Assembly: GCA_963739795.1 (NCBI GenBank)
Contig: CAVUBL010000008.1
Coordinates: 1 to 64,000, forward strand
Origin: CAVUBL01 sp963739795
Lineage (GTDB): Bacteria > Acidobacteriota > Thermoanaerobaculia > Multivoradales > DATKCC01
Reading direction: 5' to 3'
DNA length: 64,000 nt
In this document: piece after piece, positions 43,916 through 50,205 of the stretch
Layout: each line of letters begins with the position of its first letter
Numbering within the stretch: the stretch's first letter is position 1
Notes under the pieces: model-generated
The model's database searches: none
What the model saw: only the letters and a program-made list of their open reading frames with translations
Told to the model about the DNA's origin: nothing
Made by a program: the position numbers and the translations under genes

Positions 43916-44845
43916 TTACCCAGGGGCCTGGTGCGGGATGTACGGCATGCCCGGTGGAAAGCTTCCCGCCGGAAACCGTGCGTGGATGGCTCCGAGCCGG
44001 AGAAGCTCGGCGGCGTCCCGGAAGGCCTCTGCAAACTCCCGGTAGGCCTCCCGCAGGCGGCACCGCGCTTCCCTCGTCGCCGCGTGGAATCGCGGCGCCG
44101 GGGATCGGCGGAGTTTCTTCGGGCTCTCGTGAGGATGGCGCCGGCGAATGGCCTTGACGCCGAGCACGCCTTGTCCGCCAGCTTTGCGCCGTGCGTCGTT
44201 CTCTCGTTCGATGGTTCGGATCAGGACGAGCAGGAGCTCGCGGATCTCCTCGAGGGGAAGCCCCTGCCAGCATGGGAGCGGCGAGAGGGTGACGGTTTCT
44301 GGCTCGGCAAAGTTCTCGAGCTCGACCCGTTCACCGCGGCATCGCGCCTCGTAGAGAGCTGTGCGGTCGTACCAGACGCCTTCCATCGGCTGTCCCTCGA
44401 GCAGCGCCTGCACGCTGTGGACCCCCGGCCAGTCTCTCGGCCGGGCTACCAGGTCTTCCTTGACGGAGTTCTCCAGGACATACCGAAGCCTGGCGACCTG
44501 GGCCTCCGTCTCCTTGGAAACCGGGACATGGCGGTAGCGCCGCGCCCAGAAGGACCCCGACCAATCGTGAAGCTCGCCGGCTTCCTTGGCGATGTTGGTC
44601 TGGACGAAGTGCATGAAGCGGACGAGCTGGTCCGGCTCGTCGGGTGAGAGGAGGAGGTGGTAGTGGGAGCTGAGGACGACGACGGCGTGGACCTTCATAC
44701 ACTCCCGCCGTTGGGCGCGGCCGATGACGCCCAGGACTCTGCGGTTGAGCTCGGGGCTCGGCCGGAGCAGGGCTCGGCCCTGGAGGGTCCGGCACGTGAC
44801 CTCGACGAGCCCACCGCGTGGGGTCCAACGCGATGGTCTTCCCAC
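43916..44845 (-). CDS. RAYT-type (IS200-like, Y1/HUH) transposase
   Basis: A 309-aa protein from a likely GTG at 44845 (GRPSRWTPRGGLVEVTCRTL). HAVVVLSSHYHLLLSPDE carries the HUH histidines (H-Y-H); FVQTNIAKEAGELHDWSGSF and RYVLENSVKEDLV follow the family order. The catalytic Tyr is not obvious at its usual place, where MHFVQTN is found. A C-terminal extension (HPHESPKKLRRSPAPRFHAA) is typical of the larger acidobacterial members. RAYTs are domesticated transposases that act on nearby REP palindromes; candidate repeats are at 44909 and 43689. Confidence 0.7.
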   Translation of the reverse strand: MGRPSRWTPRGGLVEVTCRTLQGRALLRPSPELNRRVLGVIGRAQRRECMKVHAVVVLSSHYHLLLSPDEPDQLVRFMHFVQTNIAKEAGELHDWSGSFWARRYRHVPVSKETEAQVARLRYVLENSVKEDLVARPRDWPGVHSVQALLEGQPMEGVWYDRTALYEARCRGERVELENFAEPETVTLSPLPCWQGLPLEEIRELLLVLIRTIERENDARRKAGGQGVLGVKAIRRRHPHESPKKLRRSPAPRFHAATREARCRLREAYREFAEAFRDAAELLRLGAIHARFPAGSFPPGMPYIPHQAPG

Positions 44846-44908
44846 ACCAGAGAGGACGCAATCCTGAGCCGGAATCCTTGCACCAGGAGCCCAAGAGGTG
44901 CGCTCTCG

Positions 44909-44963
44909 GGAAGCGGTTGGCACTTCCCCGGAAGCGGTTGGCACTTCCCCGGGGCACTTCCCC
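44909..44963. repeat. Tandem 21-bp repeat between the RAYT and integrase genes
   Basis: Two exact units (44909-44929 and 44930-44950), each GGAAGCGGTTGGCACTTCCC plus one C, and a partial third (GGGGCACTTCCCC). Each unit has GGAAG at one end and CTTCC near the other, so it can fold into a small hairpin. Confidence 0.7.
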
Positions 44964-44969
44964 GGTCGG

Positions 44970-45980
44970 TCAGCTGCGGGAGGCCCAGTCCCGGAAATCG
45001 ATCACCGGGGCCTTGGGCGCTCCGCTCATCGCGGCGTCGAGGGCGGCGCCGATCCGCTCGGCGGCCTCGAGCATCGGGTTCGCGGCCAGGTGGGCGTAGC
45101 GCTGCGTCGTCGCGGGGACGGAGTGGCCGAGGAGCTTGCCGATGATGGGGAGGGAGAGGCCGATCCCGGCGCCGATCGAGGCGTAGGTGTGCCGGAGGTC
45201 GTGGAGGCGGACATCCTCCAGGCCGGCCCGCTTGCGGATCCGGAACCACTGGCGCGTGAGGCCGACGAGGTGCTGGCCGGGCTTGGCGCCGACGATGACG
45301 TAGGGGTTGCCCGGCTGGCGCTCGATCCCGGCCAGGACTTCGAGGGCGCCGCTGCTCAGGTAGATGGTCTTCCGGCCGGTCTTCGAGTCGGCGAGGCGCA
45401 GGCACCGCCGGTCGAAGTCCACCTCGGACCACCGCAGCTCCTTGATCTCGCCCGACCGGCAGCCGGTCAGGAGGATCAACCGGAGCGCGGCGATCGAGGG
45501 CGCCTCCTCGGTCCGGAGCCGCTCGGCCTCGTTCAGGGTGTCGGCCAGCCGGGAGAGCTCGTCCTGGGAGAGGTAGCGCTCGACCTTCTTCTTGCCGAGC
45601 CGGAGAACCTGCTCGGCGCTCGCGACGGTCCGCGGCTTGTTCCGCGGCCGGGCGTGCTCCCGGAGGTAGCGCTCGGCCAAGTCCTTCATCGTCGGGGCCT
45701 GCCGGTAGGCGATCCGGTCGCCGCTCGCGTCCTCGCCGCGCCGTGCCGCCGCCAGCACCTGCATGGCCTGCGTCCGGGCCTCGTGGACCGTCAGCTCGCC
45801 GACCTTGCCCAGGGTGAAGAAGCGCTGGCGGCCGTCGACCCGGTAGTTGACGACGAAGGACTTCCGGCCGGTCGGGTAGACGCGCACCCCGAAGCCCGCG
45901 AGCTCGTCGTCCCACGCGCACTGGGCGCCGCTCTTCCGGGTGTAGGCGAGGGCGTCGACGGTGCGCTTGGTGAGTCTCAT
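44970..45980 (-). CDS. Phage-type tyrosine integrase, copy 2 with internal deletion
   Basis: A 336-aa version of the integrase at 35526, nearly identical elsewhere. Two in-frame deletions remove part of the core-binding domain: the sequence reads ASAEQVLRLGKKKVERYLSQ, where copy 1 has some 63 extra residues. Catalytic residues (GCRSGEI, HDLRHTY, GHSVPATTQRYAH) remain. The C-terminus differs (APKAPVIDFRDWASRS). Without the core-binding helices, recombination is unlikely. The start at 45980 corresponds to that of copy 1. Confidence 0.85.
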   Translation of the reverse strand: MRLTKRTVDALAYTRKSGAQCAWDDELAGFGVRVYPTGRKSFVVNYRVDGRQRFFTLGKVGELTVHEARTQAMQVLAAARRGEDASGDRIAYRQAPTMKDLAERYLREHARPRNKPRTVASAEQVLRLGKKKVERYLSQDELSRLADTLNEAERLRTEEAPSIAALRLILLTGCRSGEIKELRWSEVDFDRRCLRLADSKTGRKTIYLSSGALEVLAGIERQPGNPYVIVGAKPGQHLVGLTRQWFRIRKRAGLEDVRLHDLRHTYASIGAGIGLSLPIIGKLLGHSVPATTQRYAHLAANPMLEAAERIGAALDAAMSGAPKAPVIDFRDWASRS

Positions 45981-46044
45981 CCGGGCCTCCCAGGGCGGGA
46001 GAGCCGGCCGCAGCCAGCCCGTCCCGGGGTCTCCTGGCCGAGGA

Positions 46045-46073
46045 AGGTACGGGGGCAAGTCCCGCATTGTCAA
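46045..46073 (-). promoter_or_regulatory. Promoter of integrase copy 2
   Basis: Minus strand TTGACA (46073-46068), 17 nt, GTACCT (46050-46045); same spacing and bases as at 36790-36818. Confidence 0.65.
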
Positions 46074-46275
46074 CCAGTTGCGAAGACCGTCGCAGACGGG
46101 GGTACAGGGTGGGGGAGGGTGGTAGACCGGCCGCCCCGGGGCAGGGGAGGTGGAGGCCGGGCTCCGGGGTGCCAGGACCGGCTGAGCTGGTAGGTCTGGT
46201 ACTCTTCCGATTGCCCTGAGGCTTGCCCGGGGGCTGTCCCTGGACGCAGGTCGCCGCGGTGAGAGGGAAGCGCGC

Positions 46276-46542
46276 ATGGAGATTTCCATCAAGGTTCCGG
46301 ACGAGGTCGGTGAACGCCTCCACAGCCGCTGGCAGGACCTGCCCCGACATGCCCTGGAGGCCCTGGTTCTCGACGCGTATCGGCGAGAGGTCCTGACCGC
46401 AGCCGAGCTCCAGGCCATCCTCGGCCTTCCCTCGCGCTATGACACCGACGCGTTCCTGAAGGAGGCAGGGGCCGACCTGGGCTACACCTGGCAGGATCTC
46501 GAGGAAGACCTCCAGACGTTTCGTGAAGCGTCGCGGCGGTGA
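46276..46542 (+). CDS. UPF0175 family antitoxin
   Basis: An 88-aa protein, MEISIKVPDEVGERLHSRWQ then a helical UPF0175 domain (ALEALVLDAYRREVLTAAEL, QAILGLPSRYDTDAFLKEAG). These proteins pair with DUF3368 PIN-like toxins. It is divergent from integrase copy 2 and its stop overlaps the toxin start (GTGA). Confidence 0.85.
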   Translation: MEISIKVPDEVGERLHSRWQDLPRHALEALVLDAYRREVLTAAELQAILGLPSRYDTDAFLKEAGADLGYTWQDLEEDLQTFREASRR

Positions 46543-47084
46543 TCGCGGTTGCCGACACCTCGCCCATCGTCTACCTCGTTCTGATCGAGGAGATCGGGCT
46601 CCTGCCGGCGCTCTTCACCGAAGTGGTCATCCCGTCCGGAGTCGCTGCGGAGCTTTCTGACCCCCGAGCACCGAAAGCGCTGAGGCAATCGTGGGGCGAG
46701 CCGCCCGGCTGGATCAGGGTTGCGGATCCCGGTGACTCGCCGCCGCCGGAGGCAGTCCGGCGCCTCCATCGCGGAGAACGCGAAGCGATCCTGTTGGCCC
46801 TCCGGTTGGAGGCCGACATGGTGTTACTCGATGAGAAGGCGGCGCGCCAAGCCGCCAAGGCACTTGGCCTGCCGGTCATGGGGTTGATCGGGGTCCTGGC
46901 CGCGGCCTCGGCCCGCGGGCGCGTCGACGCGGTCCAGGCCGTCGAGCGCCTGCGCCGGACGAACTTCCGCGTGTCGGCAGCGCTCCTCAGGAATCTGCTC
47001 GCGCGGGCGAGTCGAGAACGGCCCGCGACGGAGCTGGGCGAGGCCCCCGAGGCCGGCCCCGAGGGACCGGACGGGTTGGATTGA
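46539..47084 (+). CDS. DUF3368 PIN-like toxin
   Basis: A 181-aa protein from GTG 46539. The PIN-type acidic residues are in VADTSPIVYLVLIEE (D), RGEREAILLAL (E) and DMVLLDEKAARQAA (D). It probably cuts RNA until bound by the UPF0175 partner. The C-terminal ~25 residues are acidic and Pro/Gly-rich. A collapsed relative lies at 37018. Confidence 0.85.
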   Translation: MIAVADTSPIVYLVLIEEIGLLPALFTEVVIPSGVAAELSDPRAPKALRQSWGEPPGWIRVADPGDSPPPEAVRRLHRGEREAILLALRLEADMVLLDEKAARQAAKALGLPVMGLIGVLAAASARGRVDAVQAVERLRRTNFRVSAALLRNLLARASRERPATELGEAPEAGPEGPDGLD

Positions 47085-47316
47085 GCCCGTGTCCACCCCC
47101 CCAGCTCGTCTGCTGCCCATAGCGCCTCGGCTGGCCTGCGCAAACAATGAGCACTTCGGGTCGAAGTGGGGCGCGGACGGGCGTAGACCCAGGGTCGGAG
47201 TGATCCCCAACGCCCGTAGGAACCCACGGCAGGGCGCCGCGACCCCCTTGGTTCCACCACGCTTGACAAATTCCACCATGGCGTAGAAGAATCTCTTCGA
47301 TAGGAGAGGAGACGTC

Positions 47317-47589
47317 ATGCCCCTGAACATCAAGAACCGCGAAGTCGAGCGCCTGGTCGACGAGGTGGCAAAGATCGCCGGCGAGTCCAAGACCGAAGCG
47401 GTACGCAAAGCGCTGGAGGAGCGCCGCGAGCGGCTCGCCTTCCAGGTGCCGCCCAGGAATCGGCGAGCGGAGGTGATGCGCTACCTCGAGCGAGAGGTGT
47501 GGCCCAAGGTCCCGCCCGAGCTCCTGGGCCGAGGCCTCACCAAGGAGGAGCAGGAAGAAATTCTGGGCTACGGACCGGAGGGCGTGTGA
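47317..47589 (+). CDS. vapB: VapB-like antitoxin (Rv0623 type)
   Basis: A 90-aa protein: MPLNIKNREVERLVDEVAKI, AGESKTEAVRKALEERRERL is the ribbon-helix-helix of the Rv0623-like family; the C-terminal half wraps the toxin. TTGACA at 47262-47267 may be its -35. The stop overlaps the VapC start. Confidence 0.85.
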   Translation: MPLNIKNREVERLVDEVAKIAGESKTEAVRKALEERRERLAFQVPPRNRRAEVMRYLEREVWPKVPPELLGRGLTKEEQEEILGYGPEGV

Positions 47590-47972
47590 TCGTCGACACC
47601 TCCGCCATCCTTGCCGTCATCTTCAAGGAACCTGGCTACGAGCGCCTAATCGACAAGCTCCTGGCGCCCGGCCAAAAGGGTGTGGGGACGCCGACGCTGG
47701 CCGAAGCGGGGCTGGTCCTCACTGGGCGCCTCGAAGGTGACGCGGAGGCCCAGGTCTCCGGCATTCTCCAGCAGTTCGAGATCGTGCCAGTGCCCTTCGG
47801 GGACCGTCACTGGAGAGCGGCGGTCGAGGCCTTCCGCCGCTTCGGGAAGGGCCGACATCCGGCAGCCCTCAACTTCGGGGACTGTCTGAGCTACGCTACG
47901 GCCAAACTCGCAGACCGCCCCCTCCTCTTCGTCGGTAACGACTTCGGCAAGACCGACCTCCCCGCCGCTTGA
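47586..47972 (+). CDS. vapC: VapC-like PIN-domain toxin
   Basis: A 128-aa PIN ribonuclease from GTG 47586: VIVDTSAILAVIFKEPGYER (first Asp), TLAEAGLVLTGRL (Glu), LNFGDCLSYATAKL (Asp) and LLFVGNDFGKTDL (last Asp). All four acidic residues are present, so it looks active. Coupled to the VapB gene by overlap. Confidence 0.9.
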   Translation: MIVDTSAILAVIFKEPGYERLIDKLLAPGQKGVGTPTLAEAGLVLTGRLEGDAEAQVSGILQQFEIVPVPFGDRHWRAAVEAFRRFGKGRHPAALNFGDCLSYATAKLADRPLLFVGNDFGKTDLPAA

Positions 47973-47986
47973 TTCGCTGATCCCGA

Positions 47987-48037
47987 CAAGGAGGTCTCGC
48001 CGCTCAGCTCCGCGATCGAGTTCAAGGACTAAGAGGA
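47987..48037 (+). repeat. 51-bp direct repeat, copy 2
   Basis: Identical to 38235-38285. Here it follows a VapC gene and is not part of an intact gene; it represents the orphan 3' end of a relative of the secreted-protein gene at 37501. Confidence 0.85.
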
Positions 48038-48038
48038 G

Positions 48039-48172
48039 ATGGTGTACTGGTCGGTTCGGGCGAGCCGCGGCTACCGCGCGCTCGCCGCATGCAGACGAGC
48101 TATGACCTCTGGCACGCCGAGCGGAAGCTCCACGACGAGGTGGAGAAGATCCCGAGGCACACGGTGGCCTGA
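48039..48172 (+). pseudogene. Fragment of a RelE-like toxin and partner
   Basis: MVYWSVRASRGYRALA has the conserved core of RelE/HigB-like toxins (the SxRxxRGYRAL strand), truncated on both sides. In another frame, from ATG 48089, a 27-aa stretch reads MQTSYDLWHAERKLHDEVEK, resembling the start of an antitoxin. Both appear to be debris of a third toxin-antitoxin locus. Confidence 0.4.
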
Positions 48173-48185
48173 GGGAGCCGAACGC

Positions 48186-48581
48186 TCAGGGTCCGTAGAC
48201 GTCCTCTTCGTCCTTCAACACGCCGTCGAAGGAGGCCACGCGCTCGCACCCCGCGACGCGGCAGCGCTCGACGATGACGTAGTCGGCGAAGTCTCCGCCT
48301 CGCTCGGCGTAGCGGTCCAAGGCCTTCCGGGCCACGTCGAGATCCTCAATCACGAGTTGACGCGTACGGAGGAGGTCCCCGAGCACCGAGGCGATCTCCT
48401 CTCGCGAGTAGCGGTAGGCGCTCTCCAGCAGCCACACGAGCTCACAGAGAACGACCTGGGGCACGAAGAGCCGCTCGCCCTCCTCGAGCGCTCGCTCGAC
48501 CAGGGCCGCGGCTCGGGGGGACTGCTCCGGATCGTCATCGACCAGGTACCGAACCAGGACGTTCGTGTCCAGGCCGATCAA
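48186..48581 (-). CDS. VapC-like PIN-domain toxin partnered with AbrB
   Basis: A 131-aa PIN protein from a TTG start that overlaps the stop of the AbrB gene. IGLDTNVLVRYLVDDDPEQS (Asp), VVLCELVWLLESAY (Glu), GDFADYVIVERC (Asp) and VASFDGVLKDEEDVY (last Asp) give a complete active site. Confidence 0.88.
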   Translation of the reverse strand: MIGLDTNVLVRYLVDDDPEQSPRAAALVERALEEGERLFVPQVVLCELVWLLESAYRYSREEIASVLGDLLRTRQLVIEDLDVARKALDRYAERGGDFADYVIVERCRVAGCERVASFDGVLKDEEDVYGP

Positions 48582-48817
48582 CGGCGGGTGCCCGCCTTCC
48601 GCACCGCCTCTTCCATCTCCTCGACCGAGACCCGGCCACCCGGGCTCTTCAAGACGCCCCGAAGGTCCCGCAGGTCCACCGTCGCGGCCTCGACGACCAC
48701 CTCTCCCGTGCTCGTGACCCGGAACGCCACCCGGTCCCCCTCGTGCAGCCCGAGCCGGTCCCGGATCGCCTTCGGTACCGTGAGCTGTCCTTTGCTGGTC
48801 AGGGTGCTGCTCGGCAT
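48578..48817 (-). CDS. AbrB/MazE-type antitoxin
   Basis: A 79-aa swapped-hairpin DNA-binding protein: MPSSTLTSKGQLTVPKAIRD, RLGLHEGDRVAFRV. The C-terminal tail (VSVEEMEEAVRKAG) binds the PIN toxin. First gene of the pair; the GGAGGTAAGG ribosome site is well placed. Confidence 0.9.
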   Translation of the reverse strand: MPSSTLTSKGQLTVPKAIRDRLGLHEGDRVAFRVTSTGEVVVEAATVDLRDLRGVLKSPGGRVSVEEMEEAVRKAGTRR

Positions 48818-49225
48818 TCCTTACCTCCGACAAGATTCGCCCTACGGAGTAAGGATACCATCTCTCTGCGGCGACCTGGCCTCACCAAGGCGGAACGCAC
48901 CCGGGCCGCCTCGATCGTCCTGCGGCTCACCGTCATTCCAGCCACGTTCCGCACGACTGCCTCAAACTGCCTCCAACTCGCCCGTTCCTTGAGCGCTTGA
49001 GCTCACCGGAGAGCGGGCCGGTCCTTGGCGAGGCGATTTCCGGGGCTTGGCCGTTGTCGGGGGAGTGGGGACGCGCTGGACAGGTGCATTCCCACCGGTC
49101 CCGATCCTGAATCGGGCGATTTGCCACGCGGAGTTTCGAAGACAGGTCGGCGGCTTTCCCGGTGCCTGGAGCGGCACGTAGGGTTTTCCCGGCGGAAAGC
49201 TGCCTTAGAGACCCGCGTTCTCTGG
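48818..49225. other. Intergenic stretch with no recognised feature
   Basis: About 400 bp between the AbrB gene and the MITE-like repeat. No frame has a ribosome site together with protein-like composition. Confidence 0.35.
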
Positions 49226-49384
49226 TGGTCTGTCAAGCTTCAATTGACAGTGTAGCTGGCGAGGATTTCGCGTCGTTGGCAAGGCGCGCCGACGGAGGCG
49301 TAGCGGGGCCTACGTCGAGGAGGCGCAACGCCGCCAGCGGCGTGAAGGACCGTCAGGACGCGTCACTTGAAGCTTGACAAACCA
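49226..49384 (+). repeat. 159-bp MITE-like element, copy B
   Basis: The best-preserved copy. Ends TGGTCTGTCAAGCTTCAA and TTGAAGCTTGACAAACCA form an 18-bp inverted repeat with one mismatch. The right end abuts the stop codon (49385-49387) of the gene to its right. Confidence 0.85.
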
Positions 49385-49606
49385 CTAGAGCTCGAACGGC
49401 TCGTAGCCTTCGAAGCTGTGCCGGCGTGGGCTGTACGTCCACCAGCTCGGGGGCTCGAGGAGGTGGATGTTCTCGAGCGTGAAGCCGGCACGGGAGCGCT
49501 CCCTGGCCCGGCGCAGGGCCTCCACGTCCTGCGCCGTCGTGGGGATGTCCTCCTCGATGCGGTCGAGGGCGGAAGTGCTGGGATCAGATGCTCGCTTCGA
49601 GCTCAC
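49385..49606 (-). CDS. Small protein coupled to the AbiEii-like gene
   Basis: A 73-aa protein overlapping the nucleotidyltransferase gene by 23 nt. It reads LDRIEEDIPTTAQDVEALRR, then ENIHLLEPPSWWTYSPRRHS. Position suggests a partner (antitoxin or second subunit), but the sequence matches no family I know. The MITE-like element begins directly after its stop. Confidence 0.5.
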   Translation of the reverse strand: MSSKRASDPSTSALDRIEEDIPTTAQDVEALRRARERSRAGFTLENIHLLEPPSWWTYSPRRHSFEGYEPFEL

Positions 49607-50114
49607 GGTAACGCTTCTCGAGGCCGTGGCGGACGAACTGCGCGCGAACCGCCTTCCGATCGGCCCCGGCGACGGTGATCAGGTGGCGGATGTCGCCCAA
49701 CTCCTGGAAGGTTCGTACCGGGTCGTTCTTCATCGCGAGCACCTTCATGGCCGCCAGGTGCTCGGGGCTCGGGATCGGGACGCTCGTGCCGCCGGGGCCC
49801 GGCACGCGACGCACCTCACGGAAGAGCTTGTCGGCGGTGTCCCCCCGAACGTAGACGAAATCTACGCTCCCCAGGGCAGTCGTCGGGTGGGCGTGATTCG
49901 AGTATCCGGCCGAGCGGTGAACGGTCTCGTAGCCCAAAGCCTCCATGTTCTGCACGAGCTTGTCCTGGCAAGTGCCCTCTACCACGAGGTCGAGGTCGAA
50001 AGTCGCGCGAGGCAAGTCATAGGCCGCCATCGCCACCCCTCCAGCGAGAGCGTACCGGCAGCCACGTTCGTCGAGGAGCGTTCTTACGTTGCCGAGGACA
50101 CGGGCGAAGTCCAC
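49584..50114 (-). CDS. AbiEii-like nucleotidyltransferase
   Basis: A 176-aa protein of the DNA polymerase beta-like nucleotidyltransferase fold: YALAGGVAMAAYDLPRATFD followed by LDLVVEG gives the GG and DxD active site (D40, D42), VDFVYVRGD the third acidic position. Such proteins act as toxins or abortive-infection factors by adding nucleotides. Length fits the short DUF1814/AbiEii-like group. It may form an operon with the 73-aa gene. Confidence 0.75.
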   Translation of the reverse strand: MDFARVLGNVRTLLDERGCRYALAGGVAMAAYDLPRATFDLDLVVEGTCQDKLVQNMEALGYETVHRSAGYSNHAHPTTALGSVDFVYVRGDTADKLFREVRRVPGPGGTSVPIPSPEHLAAMKVLAMKNDPVRTFQELGDIRHLITVAGADRKAVRAQFVRHGLEKRYRELEASI

Positions 50115-50205
50115 GGCTGGAGCATAGCAGCGCGTTGCGGCGGTTGCAGTTGCGGTTTCCGGAGCTTCACCAGGCCAGGCACTTCTGCCGGTTCCGCCCC
50201 GCTCT

